From contig NZ_SOHJ01000008.1 in assembly GCF_004403185.1 (NCBI RefSeq), forward strand, positions 1 to 64,000: a stretch of DNA of 64,000 nt, written 5' to 3'. The position numbers were made by a program, and so were the translations under genes. The notes under the pieces were generated by a model. It was not told the DNA's origin, searched no databases, and was given only the letters and a program-made list of their open reading frames with translations. Below, in pieces: positions 54,249 through 62,983 of the stretch (within the stretch, counting starts at the first letter, position 1; every line of letters begins with the position of its first letter). The stretch is from Cryobacterium suzukii (GTDB lineage: Bacteria > Actinomycetota > Actinomycetes > Actinomycetales > Microbacteriaceae).

Positions 54249-54974
54249 TTAGAGCACCGGGCGATTGCCGGTGATTGCCGTGCCAATTCTTAGGTGTGTC
54301 GCCCCTTCGAGCACCGCAGCCGCATAGTCCTGGCTCATGCCCATGGACAGCGCGGTGGCCGCGGGGGCCTGCTGACGGATCTGCTCGCTGAGCTCGCGAA
54401 CGTGGGCGAAAGCACGGCGCGGCTCTTCCCCCAAGGGAGCGACGGCCATGAGACCGAGCAGGCGCACGCCGGGGGCGATGAGGGCGCTGTCTACCAGAGC
54501 AGACAGATTCGCGGGATGCACGCCTCCGCGCGCCGCGTCATCCGTCAAATTCACCTGGATGAAGCAATCGATCGTCGATTCTTCCGAGGCCAGTGCGGTC
54601 ACGAGAGACTCGCGATCGACCGAGTGGATGACGTTGGCGTAGGCCCGCACCTGGCGCGCCTTCTTGCCCTGTATCTGCCCGACAAAATGCCAGACGAGGT
54701 CGAGATCGGCAAGCGACGCGGCCTTGGACTGCGCCTCCTGATGCCGGTTCTCTCCCATGTTGCGTACACCGAGGGCGTAGAGCTCTTCGAGCAGTGAAAC
54801 TGGGTGAAACTTGGTGACGACGATCGTGGTGATGTCGGCCGGCTCGCGGCCCGCTGTTCGGGCAGCATCGGCGACACCAACGCGCACGGTTTCCAGACGG
54901 GTTGCCAGATCGCTCGGTGCCGACGTGTTTGACGCCGGTTCGGAGGGTGCCCCGTTAGGAAATGCCGGGCTCAT
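54249..54974 (-). CDS. PLP homeostasis protein YggS/PLPBP
   Basis: Alanine-racemase-like PLP-binding protein of 241 residues, involved in vitamin B6 and amino acid balance. The PLP lysine is in IVVTKFHP and the segments MGENRHQEAQSKA and LRIGTAITG are typical. It lies between ftsZ and sepF as in other Actinobacteria. The ATG at 54974 follows the ftsZ hairpin by about 35 bases. Confidence 0.94.
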   Translation of the reverse strand: MSPAFPNGAPSEPASNTSAPSDLATRLETVRVGVADAARTAGREPADITTIVVTKFHPVSLLEELYALGVRNMGENRHQEAQSKAASLADLDLVWHFVGQIQGKKARQVRAYANVIHSVDRESLVTALASEESTIDCFIQVNLTDDAARGGVHPANLSALVDSALIAPGVRLLGLMAVAPLGEEPRRAFAHVRELSEQIRQQAPAATALSMGMSQDYAAAVLEGATHLRIGTAITGNRPVL

Positions 54975-55009
54975 AGTGCTCTGTTCGTTGCGTGTGGTGG
55001 AATGGGTGC

Positions 55010-55045
55010 ATCCCGGAGTCGACGCGACGTGCTCGACTCCGGGAT
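55010..55045 (-). terminator. Hairpin downstream of ftsZ
   Basis: Perfect 13-bp stem (ATCCCGGAGTCGA and its reverse complement) with a 10-base loop, 14 bases after the ftsZ stop. No T run follows on the minus strand, so it may reduce read-through to yggS or stabilise ftsZ mRNA. Confidence 0.6.
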
Positions 55046-55059
55046 TGCCTGACATCGAC

Positions 55060-56265
55060 CTATTTGAGAAAGTCGGGGATGTCCAGATCGTCGGCCTCTT
55101 CTTCAAAGGCCGGGTCGGCAACGGTCACGCCGTTACCAGCGTCAGAGCCGCCCCAGACGGAGGCCGCGAGCTCGCCGTCGCTGTAGCTGCCGGAGTCGGT
55201 CGCCGGTGTGGCGCTGAGCGTGGATGTTGCCGCGCCGGCCGTTGCTGACCCGGCGCCAGCCGCAATTCCAGCGGCCACCAGGTCGGCACGACGCACCTCG
55301 ACCGCTTTGGCGCCGGGCTCGCCACCGTCGAAGCCGGCGGCGATGACGGTGACTCGGACCTCGTCGCCCAGGGTGTCGTCGATGACGGCACCGAAGATGA
55401 TGTTCGCTTCCGGATGCACGGCTTCCTGCACGAGGCGGGCCGCATCGTTGATCTCGAAGATTCCCAGGTTGGATCCGCCCTGGATCGACAGGAGCACACC
55501 GTGGGCGCCGTCGATTGAGGCTTCGAGCAGGGGCGACGCGACGGCGAGTTCGGCCGCCTTGATCGCACGGTCGGCTCCGCGAGCCGAGCCGATGCCCATG
55601 AGGGCCGAGCCGGCGCCCTGCATGACCGACTTGACGTCGGCGAAGTCGAGGTTGATCAGCCCGGGGGTGGTGATCAGGTCGGTGATGCCCTGCACGCCAG
55701 CCAGGAGCACCTGATCAGCGGTCGCGAAGGCCTCGAGCATACTGATGCCGCGGTCGCTGATTTCGAGCAGGCGGTCGTTGGGCACGACGATGAGGGTGTC
55801 GACCTCGTTCTTGAGCGAGGCAACACCGGTCTCGGCCTGGGCCTGGCGGCGCTTGCCCTCGAAGCCGAATGGCTTGGTGACGACACCGATGGTGAGCGCG
55901 CCGATCGACTTGGCGATGCGGGCGACGACGGGGGCGCCACCGGTACCGGTACCACCACCCTCTCCTGCCGTGACGAAGACCATGTCGGCCCCGGCGAGGG
56001 CTTCTTCGATCTCCTCGGCGTGGTCCTCGGCGGCGCGGCGACCCACCTCAGGGTCTGCGCCGGCACCGAGGCCGCGGGTGAGGTCACGACCGACGTCGAG
56101 CTTGACGTCGGCGTCGCTCATGAGCAGAGCCTGGGCATCCGTATTGATGGCGATGAACTCAACACCGCGGAGGCCCAGTTCGATCATGCGGTTGACGGCG
56201 TTGACGCCACCACCGCCGATGCCGACAACCTTGATAACGGCTAGATAATTTTGATTGTTTGACAC
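55060..56265 (-). CDS. ftsZ: Cell division protein FtsZ
   Basis: Tubulin-like GTPase of 401 residues that forms the Z ring. The tubulin signature GGGTGTGG is at residues 103-110, the T7 loop and N-terminal [13 protein letters not shown] are intact, and the C-terminal peptide [10 protein letters not shown], which binds SepF, is present after an Ala/Thr/Ser-rich linker. The GTG at 56265 has GGAGG 8 bases upstream. It has its own 150-base leader, set off by hairpins on both sides. Confidence 0.98.
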   Translation of the reverse strand: MSNNQNYLAVIKVVGIGGGGVNAVNRMIELGLRGVEFIAINTDAQALLMSDADVKLDVGRDLTRGLGAGADPEVGRRAAEDHAEEIEEALAGADMVFVTAGEGGGTGTGGAPVVARIAKSIGALTIGVVTKPFGFEGKRRQAQAETGVASLKNEVDTLIVVPNDRLLEISDRGISMLEAFATADQVLLAGVQGITDLITTPGLINLDFADVKSVMQGAGSALMGIGSARGADRAIKAAELAVASPLLEASIDGAHGVLLSIQGGSNLGIFEINDAARLVQEAVHPEANIIFGAVIDDTLGDEVRVTVIAAGFDGGEPGAKAVEVRRADLVAAGIAAGAGSATAGAATSTLSATPATDSGSYSDGELAASVWGGSDAGNGVTVADPAFEEEADDLDIPDFLK

Positions 56266-56288
56266 GTCCGGCCTCCGGGTGGAACCCT

Positions 56289-56307
56289 AAACCTCTAGTC
56301 GAAGTTT
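56289..56307 (-). promoter_or_regulatory. Dyad in the ftsZ promoter region
   Basis: Imperfect inverted repeat AAACTTC-GACTA-GAGGTTT (minus strand; 6 of 7 arm positions), followed by TAGGGT, a possible -10 box. It lies 24-42 bases before the ftsZ start. The exact promoter could not be settled. Confidence 0.35.
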
Positions 56308-56347
56308 AAAGTTATGCTGAGTATGCAATTCCTGATTACGAAAGTAT

Positions 56348-56382
56348 GCGGGCGCGGCGCGTGGCTGGGGAGGCGCGCCCGC
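56348..56382 (-). terminator. Hairpin between ftsQ and ftsZ
   Basis: Perfect 9-bp GC arms (GCGGGCGCG and its reverse complement) with a 17-base loop, 33 bases after the ftsQ stop; ATACTTTCG follows on the minus strand. A partial terminator separating ftsQ from the ftsZ transcript is likely. Confidence 0.5.
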
Positions 56383-56415
56383 GTGTCGCGAAGAACGGGC
56401 AGAATCCGTTGCAAA

Positions 56416-57585
56416 CTACCGCAGCACCGCGCTGTCGGGCGACGACACGTCGTACTCATTGACCGTGCCGGCGGGGTGGCCGATCAGCAGGGCGGCGAGC
56501 ACGATGGCTTTGTACTCGGATTTTTCCGGGCTGCCCCAGACCACCCGCTCACCACCGAGCAGGCTCAGTGTGACATCGTCGGTGGTAACGGCAGTCACCG
56601 CGTCCAACTGGGTACGGATGCTTTCGGGCAGCACCGCGAGAACCGCGGCGGCCGCCTTGAATCCGGGGCTGGAGATTCCGTCCGGCGCGTCGATGAGCGG
56701 GTAGCCCGCCGTGCGCTCCGGCGTTGTTTCAATGATCACTCCGGCGGCGTCGACCAGATCGAACCCGGTCGGACCGGCGAGCACACCCACCGGGACACGT
56801 TCGACGATGCGCACCACGAGCGTGCCCGGCGGGCGACTTTCGGTGACGTAGCTCTGAATCAGGGTGAACTGCGACAGTTCACGCTTGACCAAATTGCTGT
56901 CGATCAGGGGCAGCGGGGTTCCGAGCTCCTCGGAAAGCGCTGCAGACACATCCGCTGCCGCAATGCGGCTGGTACCGACGACCTCTATCGTGCGCAGAGC
57001 CATCAGGGGTGAATAGGCGGCGCCGATGATGAGCGCGAAAGCGAGAAGAATCGAACCGACACCGAGAATCCACGCGGTTCGCCGACGACGCGTGCGCCCG
57101 GTGAACCGCCGTACTTCGGCCCGTTCAAAACGTTTGCGGGCGCGCTGGGCCGCCCGGAGCAACGACCGGGCCGCGCTGGCGCCTGCACTGCCGCTGGAGG
57201 GTTCCTGGGGCCCGTCTGCCTGCACCGAAGCAGCAGGCACCGCGTGCGGCAGAACCGACACTGGCGCAGCTCTGACGAGCGAACCGGATGCGCCTCCCCC
57301 GGCGAGAACGATCGGTTCCGTCGTCGTTTCGGACGCGTTGAACGGTTTCGGCGCGCGTTTTTGTGCAGCGGCTCCCCCTCCACGTGCAGCCTTCGGCGCT
57401 GTCGATGAGGAAGGCGGGTTCCGTGGCGGCCGCGCTGGCGCTCGCGCCGCGTCGGTATCCGTGGGTGGCGTGGACGTCGGTTTAGCTCGGGGCGAGTCCG
57501 CAGGCCGTTTCGGGGCAGGAGCGCTCGAGCGAGCCGACTCGGGAGGCGGCTGGGCCGGACGATCGAAGCTGGCCGGTCGTCTCAC
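56416..57585 (-). CDS. ftsQ: Cell division protein FtsQ
   Basis: Bitopic division protein of 389 residues. A long cytoplasmic N-terminal part (about 1-165) rich in Pro, Ala, Ser and Arg precedes a single transmembrane helix (about 168-190), a POTRA domain (RTIEVVGTSRIAAADVSAAL, cut) and the FtsQ/DivIB beta domain. The cytoplasmic tail is long compared with the 20-100 residues usual elsewhere. GTG start with GAGG upstream, 7 bases after murC. Confidence 0.93.
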   Translation of the reverse strand: MRRPASFDRPAQPPPESARSSAPAPKRPADSPRAKPTSTPPTDTDAARAPARPPRNPPSSSTAPKAARGGGAAAQKRAPKPFNASETTTEPIVLAGGGASGSLVRAAPVSVLPHAVPAASVQADGPQEPSSGSAGASAARSLLRAAQRARKRFERAEVRRFTGRTRRRRTAWILGVGSILLAFALIIGAAYSPLMALRTIEVVGTSRIAAADVSAALSEELGTPLPLIDSNLVKRELSQFTLIQSYVTESRPPGTLVVRIVERVPVGVLAGPTGFDLVDAAGVIIETTPERTAGYPLIDAPDGISSPGFKAAAAVLAVLPESIRTQLDAVTAVTTDDVTLSLLGGERVVWGSPEKSEYKAIVLAALLIGHPAGTVNEYDVSSPDSAVLR

Positions 57586-57592
57586 CGCCGCC

Positions 57593-59014
57593 TCATCCGC
57601 GTACTTTTTCGAGCGAGGCGAGCAACTGGGGCACGATACGGTTGACGTCTCCGCAGCCGAGGGTCACGACGAAGTCACCGTCGCGGGCGATACTGGCGAG
57701 GTAGTCGGCCGCATCCTGCCAGTCGGGCACGTATGCCACGTGGGACGGGTCGCGGAACCGTTCGGAGACGAGCGCGCCGGTGACACCGGGTTCTGGGTCT
57801 TCGCGGGCGCCGTAGACACCGAGCACGATGGTCTGGTCGGCGAAGGCCTCGAGGGTCTCGGCGAATTCCCGCGCGAACAGGCGTGTGCGACTGTACAGGT
57901 GCGGCTGGTGCACCGCGATAATGCGGCCCTCACCGACCACGGTGCGGGCTGCGGCGAGGGCGGCGGCGACCTCGGTCGGGTGATGGGCGTAGTCGTCGTA
58001 GACGCTGACGCCACCGACCGTGCCGTGCAGTTCGAACCGGCGCTGGGTTCCGCCGAAGCCGGCGATCGCGTCGAGGCTGGCTGCGGGGTCGAAGCCGAGG
58101 CCGACCAGAACGGCGAAGGCACCGGCCGCATTGATCGCGTTGTGTTTGCCGGGGATGCGCAGGGTGGCGCTGTAGTCCTGGCCTCGCCAGGCGACGCTGA
58201 AGCTAACCGGCCCGGTAGTGGTGATGGAGTGCACGCGCACTGTGGAATTCGGGTGCTCGCCGAACGTGACCACGCGGGCAGCGGCATCCGCGTCGCTCAG
58301 GCCGGCAGTGATGGCCGCGGTGACCCTTACCGCGCCCACGTCGTCGGAGGAGATGACGACCAGTTCGCTGGCATTCCGACTGAATTCGACGAAGGCGGCC
58401 TCAAAGGCTTCGAGCGAGCCGTAGTGGTCGAGATGGTCGGGGTCAACGTTCGTAACCAGGGCAACTGCCGTGTGGTACAGCAGAAAAGAACCGTCGGATT
58501 CGTCAGCTTCGACCACGAACAGGTCGTCGGCGCCGCTCGCGGAGCTCACCCCGAGCGATTCGATCACGCCACCATTGACAAAGCTCGGGTCTTGGCCGAG
58601 GCCGAGCAGGCCGGTGACGATCATACCGGTGGAGGTGGTCTTGCCGTGTGCGCCGGCGACAGATACCAGGCGGTGCTGGCGGATGAGCCAAGCCAGGGCC
58701 TGCGCCCGGTGCAGCACCGGCAGGCCGCGTTCATTGGCGAGTACGTACTCGGGGTTGTCCTGCCAGAGAGCGCCGGTGACAACGAGAGAGTCGGCGGTGC
58801 CGACGTTGGCGGCGTCATGCCCGATGTACACGGTCGCACCGAGTTCACGCAGGGCCTGCACGTTCGGTGAATCCTTGGCGTCCGATCCGGTGACCGTGTA
58901 GCCCTGGTTCAGAAACAGCCGAGCGATGCCACTCATGCCGGATCCGCCGACGCCCACGAAGTGCACACTTCCGAGCTGGTCGGGAATGGTCAGGTTGAGG
59001 TCTGGTTTGATCAC
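57593..59014 (-). CDS. murC: UDP-N-acetylmuramate-L-alanine ligase
   Basis: ATP-dependent Mur ligase of 473 residues adding L-Ala to UDP-MurNAc. The Rossmann motif [14 protein letters not shown] loop GAHGKTTS, and [10 protein letters not shown] are present. GTG start at 59014. It lies 74 bases after murG, in a gap with a run of seven T on the minus strand. Confidence 0.97.
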   Translation of the reverse strand: MIKPDLNLTIPDQLGSVHFVGVGGSGMSGIARLFLNQGYTVTGSDAKDSPNVQALRELGATVYIGHDAANVGTADSLVVTGALWQDNPEYVLANERGLPVLHRAQALAWLIRQHRLVSVAGAHGKTTSTGMIVTGLLGLGQDPSFVNGGVIESLGVSSASGADDLFVVEADESDGSFLLYHTAVALVTNVDPDHLDHYGSLEAFEAAFVEFSRNASELVVISSDDVGAVRVTAAITAGLSDADAAARVVTFGEHPNSTVRVHSITTTGPVSFSVAWRGQDYSATLRIPGKHNAINAAGAFAVLVGLGFDPAASLDAIAGFGGTQRRFELHGTVGGVSVYDDYAHHPTEVAAALAAARTVVGEGRIIAVHQPHLYSRTRLFAREFAETLEAFADQTIVLGVYGAREDPEPGVTGALVSERFRDPSHVAYVPDWQDAADYLASIARDGDFVVTLGCGDVNRIVPQLLASLEKVRG

Positions 59015-59088
59015 CGTGGTGCGCTCTTCTCGATTGAAGCTAAAAAAACAGTTCGTGCGGGCACTACGTTACGCGTGCCAACCGGTGT

Positions 59089-60162
59089 TCAGGTCGTGAC
59101 CGCCTCGTGGATCAGGTCGACCATCTGCGCGGTGCCGTCCAACACGCCAACGGATGCCGCAGCTATCCCCATCGCCGCCAGCCGCGCCCGGTCACCCAAC
59201 AGGGTCACCAACTCCCCCTGAACAAAGGCCGGCACGAAGTCCTTGTCGTCGACCAGAACGCCCCCACCGGCCGCCAGCACCGGCGCAGCGTTGAAACGCT
59301 GTTCCCCATTGCCGACCGGGTAGGGCACGTACACGGCCGGAATACCGAGCGCGCACAGCTCGCTCACCGTCGCCGCTCCGGCCCGGGTCACGGCGAAATC
59401 AGCCGCCGCGAGGGCGAGATCCATGCGGTCGCAGTACGCGACCAGGTGGTAGTTCGGCAGCTGCGGGTCGGTGACCTCGGCCTTCGACCCGGTAATGTGC
59501 AGTACTTGCCAGCCCGCCGCCACGAGGTCCCGCGCAGCAGCGACCAGGGTGGCGTTGAGCTTACGGGCACCAAGTGACCCGCCGGTGACGAGCAGCACGG
59601 GGCGTTCCGGTACGAGACCGAAGAACGCGGCAGCGTCGGGCCGGGACGCTGCCCGGTCGAGGTGTTCGATCTCGGGGCGCAGCGGCATGCCCACAAACCG
59701 GGCGTGCCGAATCGGAGTGCCGGCGAACGCGACGCCGACGTGCCGAGTCAGGCGTGCACCCAGCTTGTTGGCCAGGCCCGGCTTGGCGTTCGCCTCGTGG
59801 ATCACGATCGGCACGCCAGCACGGCGGGCGGCGAGGTACGCCGGCGTGGAAACGTAGCCGCCAAAGCCGACGACGACATCGACCTTCCGAGATCGAATGA
59901 TCGTGGCCACCCTGCGGACGGCGGCGTTAAATCGCGGCAGAAAATCGAGCGCCGCCCGATTCGCCCGGCGCGGAAACGGCACCCGGGGCACGACGATGAG
60001 TTCATAGCCGCGGGCTGGAACCAGGCGTGCCTCGAGACCCTCAGCGGTGCCGAGAACCAGCACCGTGGCATCCGCTTCGATACTGCGGATGCGGTCGGCG
60101 ACGGCGAGTAGGGGGTTGACGTGGCCGGCGGTTCCGCCGCCAGCGAGTAAGTACGTGGTCAT
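59089..60162 (-). CDS. murG: Lipid II synthase MurG
   Basis: Membrane-associated glycosyltransferase of 357 residues that adds GlcNAc to lipid I. N-terminal GGGTAGHVNP and the C-terminal donor-binding TRAGAATVSELCALGIP (cut) are family signatures. ATG overlaps the ftsW stop by 4 bases. Confidence 0.97.
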   Translation of the reverse strand: MTTYLLAGGGTAGHVNPLLAVADRIRSIEADATVLVLGTAEGLEARLVPARGYELIVVPRVPFPRRANRAALDFLPRFNAAVRRVATIIRSRKVDVVVGFGGYVSTPAYLAARRAGVPIVIHEANAKPGLANKLGARLTRHVGVAFAGTPIRHARFVGMPLRPEIEHLDRAASRPDAAAFFGLVPERPVLLVTGGSLGARKLNATLVAAARDLVAAGWQVLHITGSKAEVTDPQLPNYHLVAYCDRMDLALAAADFAVTRAGAATVSELCALGIPAVYVPYPVGNGEQRFNAAPVLAAGGGVLVDDKDFVPAFVQGELVTLLGDRARLAAMGIAAASVGVLDGTAQMVDLIHEAVTT

Positions 60163-61490
60163 GCCCGGTCAGCCTCGATGGAGTCGGTGTCGTCGAAATC
60201 ATTCTTCGGTTCGCTCGAGCGGTCGCCGCGCGCAAAAGAGAGCACGACGCCGATCGCCACGAGGGTAGTGAGCAGAGCGGTGCCACCGGCCGAAATCAAC
60301 GGCAGCGGTACGCCCAACACGGGGAACACTCCGAGCACCACGCCGATGTTGACGAAGGCCTGGCCGATGATCCAGACCATGGCGGCGGCGGTGGAGACCT
60401 TGGCCTGCACGGTTGTGGCCGTTCGCATGATGCGCAGAAAGGCGAAGGCCAGCAAGATGAACATGCCGAGCACGACGATGCAGCCGATCAGTCCGAGCTC
60501 TTCGCCGATGATGGCGAAGATGTAGTCGTTGTCGGCGGCCGGCAACCAGGACCATTTGGCCTTCGAATTGCCGAGGCCAACGCCGAGTATTCCCCCGTTG
60601 GCCAGCGCCCAAGTGCCATGCAGCGGTTGCCAACAGCTCGCGGAGATTTCCCCGATCAGCTCGGTGCAGCCCTCGTTGAGAAAGCTCATGATGCGGGTCA
60701 GGCGATTGGGGCTCGCGATAGCGAGCACGATAGCGCCAACGACACCGACCAGCAGGGGTACGGCGAGCAGACGCAGTTTGACTCCGGCGAAGAACAGGGC
60801 GCCGAACAAAATGCCGGCCATGATCATGGTGGTTCCGAGGTCGCCGCCGATCATGACGAGCATCGTGGCGCCGCCGCCTACCCCGAACACCGGAATGAAT
60901 ACGTGCCTCCAGTTATCGAGCTGATGCTGTTTTTTCGACAGGATCATGCCGAGCCAGATGACCAGTGCCACCTTGATGCCCTCAGACGGCTGAAACTGGA
61001 TGCCAAAGATGTTCAGCCAGTTGGTGTTGCCTCCGGTGCCGCGTCCGAGTCCGGTGGCCACCACCAGAAACTGAAAGAAACAGGTGATCAGCAGCGACGG
61101 CCAGGCCACGCGCCGCCAAAACGCGAGCGGCAGCCGACTGACGACGAGCATGAGTGGAATGCCGATCAGCGCGAACATGCCCTGTCGGAGCAGCCCGCCA
61201 AAGAAACCCATGTCGGCCAGAAAGGAGTCGACCGACGACGACGACAGCACCATGACAAGGCCGAAGATGACCAGAAACAGGGTGGTGCCCAGCAGTAGAA
61301 AGTAGTTGCCGCCCTCAGCTCTGAACACCCGACCGAGGTTGATTCGAACTTGTGGTCCGCCTGGCGTTTGCGCCTCGATCGGCTGGACGGGTGCCAGCGT
61401 CGGGCGCCCGGAATCAGGCGTGGTGCGGGTGACGGGGCGTGATGGGGTGCGGGATGCGGGGTTACGTGGCACCTGTACCATCCGCGTCAC
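60159..61490 (-). CDS. ftsW: SEDS peptidoglycan polymerase FtsW
   Basis: Integral membrane glycosyltransferase of 443 residues with about ten helices, working with a class B PBP at the septum. GSSSVDSFL, NWLNIFGIQFQPSEGIK (cut) and PLISAGGTALL are SEDS signatures. An N-terminal cytoplasmic stretch of about 60 residues is Pro/Arg/Thr-rich. GTG start overlaps the murD stop by 4 bases. Confidence 0.96.
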   Translation of the reverse strand: MTRMVQVPRNPASRTPSRPVTRTTPDSGRPTLAPVQPIEAQTPGGPQVRINLGRVFRAEGGNYFLLLGTTLFLVIFGLVMVLSSSSVDSFLADMGFFGGLLRQGMFALIGIPLMLVVSRLPLAFWRRVAWPSLLITCFFQFLVVATGLGRGTGGNTNWLNIFGIQFQPSEGIKVALVIWLGMILSKKQHQLDNWRHVFIPVFGVGGGATMLVMIGGDLGTTMIMAGILFGALFFAGVKLRLLAVPLLVGVVGAIVLAIASPNRLTRIMSFLNEGCTELIGEISASCWQPLHGTWALANGGILGVGLGNSKAKWSWLPAADNDYIFAIIGEELGLIGCIVVLGMFILLAFAFLRIMRTATTVQAKVSTAAAMVWIIGQAFVNIGVVLGVFPVLGVPLPLISAGGTALLTTLVAIGVVLSFARGDRSSEPKNDFDDTDSIEADRA

Positions 61491-62983
61491 CTGCCTAGAA
61501 GATCGTGTACTGCCTGATTGAAGAGCCGGCCCCGTTCGGCATAGCTCTCGAACTGGTCCATGGACGCGGCCGCCGGCGCGAGCAGCACGGTGTCACCGGC
61601 GCGAGCGAGTTCGGCGGCCAGCCGCACCGCCTGCGTCATCACCAGTTCAGTGTCGTCCGAGTCGATCTCGAACACGGTCAGGTCGGGGGCGTGTCGCGCG
61701 AATGCCTGGCGTAATGCCAGGCGATCGACGCCGATGATGATCGCGCCGCGCAGGCGACCCACGTGCTTGTGCACGAGCTGATCGATGTCGACCCCCTTGA
61801 GCAGCCCGCCAACCAGCCAGACGACCGACTCATAAGCGGCCAGGGAGGCATCGGCCGCGTGCGGATTAGTCGCCTTGGAATCGTCGACCCACTCCACGCC
61901 GTCCCCGATGGCGACCGTCTCAATGCGGTGTGCGTCGAGGTGGAAGGTCTCCAGCGCCGTGTGGATGGTGGCCGGCGCCACGCCGAACGACCGGGCAAGG
62001 GCGCTCGCGGCGAGCACGTCCATGATCACGTGCGGGGCGCCGAGGCCGGCCGATACGAGGTGCGGAACCGTGGTCAGTTCGAGGGCGCGTTCGAGCCGGT
62101 CCGGAAGGAAGGCGCGATCGCAGACGATGCCGTCGACGATGCCCAATTCGCTCGGCCCTGGCACGCCGAGGCCAAAACCGATCGCCCGGGCACCGTCCTG
62201 CACGTCGGCTTCCTGCACCATTTCCCGGGTAGCGGCATCCGCTGTGTTGTAGACGCAGGCAACCGCGGTGTTCAGATACACCTTGGCCTTGGCCGCACGG
62301 TACGCGGCGGCCGAACCGTGCCAGTCCAGGTGGTCGTCAGCGATATTGAGGCAGAGGCTGGCCCAGGGTGCCAGCGCGCCAGGACCGCTCTGCGGCAGGT
62401 GGTGCAGTTGGTAGCTCGATAGTTCGACGACGAGCACGTCCCAGCCGGCGGGATCGCGGATTGCGTCGAGCACGGGCACGCCGATATTGCCGCAGGGGGC
62501 CACTCGGCTGCCGTGGGCGGCGAGCATGGTGGCGGCGAGTTGCACGGTGGTGGTTTTGCCGTTGGTGCCGGTGACGAGCATCCACTCGGCGGGAACGCCG
62601 ACCTTGTCGCGCAGCCGCCAGGCGAGTTCGATGTCACCCCAGACTGGAATCTGGTTCTCCGCCGCCCAATTGAGCAGCGGGTGATCGGGATGGAAGCCAG
62701 GCGACACGATGATCAATTCCGGGATCTGCGCCGCGAGTTCCGCAGGCACCTCCCGCAGGTCAGCCTGCACGAACGGCACTCCGAGCACCGTGAGCAGGTC
62801 AAAGCGTTCGTCGGGGCCGACAGACGCCAGAACAAGCACGTCGGCGCCGAGTTCGGCGAGGGTGTCGGCGGCGGCGAAACCGGTCACGCCGAGGCCCAGC
62901 ACGGCAACGCGCAAGCCCTTCCAGTCCGCGTGCCAGCTGGTGAGATGATTCAGGCGGTCGTTCGTACCGGCGTCATCGCTCAT
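61487..62983 (-). CDS. murD: UDP-N-acetylmuramoylalanine-D-glutamate ligase
   Basis: Mur ligase of 498 residues adding D-Glu. The N-terminal LGLGVTGFAAADTLAELGADV (cut), ATP loop GTNGKTTTVQ and DDSKATNPHAA are typical. I prefer the ATG at 62983, which overlaps the mraY stop as TAATG; an ATG at 62998 would add five residues. Confidence 0.96.
   Translation of the reverse strand: MSDDAGTNDRLNHLTSWHADWKGLRVAVLGLGVTGFAAADTLAELGADVLVLASVGPDERFDLLTVLGVPFVQADLREVPAELAAQIPELIIVSPGFHPDHPLLNWAAENQIPVWGDIELAWRLRDKVGVPAEWMLVTGTNGKTTTVQLAATMLAAHGSRVAPCGNIGVPVLDAIRDPAGWDVLVVELSSYQLHHLPQSGPGALAPWASLCLNIADDHLDWHGSAAAYRAAKAKVYLNTAVACVYNTADAATREMVQEADVQDGARAIGFGLGVPGPSELGIVDGIVCDRAFLPDRLERALELTTVPHLVSAGLGAPHVIMDVLAASALARSFGVAPATIHTALETFHLDAHRIETVAIGDGVEWVDDSKATNPHAADASLAAYESVVWLVGGLLKGVDIDQLVHKHVGRLRGAIIIGVDRLALRQAFARHAPDLTVFEIDSDDTELVMTQAVRLAAELARAGDTVLLAPAAASMDQFESYAERGRLFNQAVHDLLGR

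Noticed and set aside
59041..59048. Run of seven A (T on the minus strand) between murG and murC as a terminator
   Set aside because: The only stem nearby is 5 bp (GGCAC/GTGCC) and ends about 12 bases before the run, so it is unlikely to terminate.
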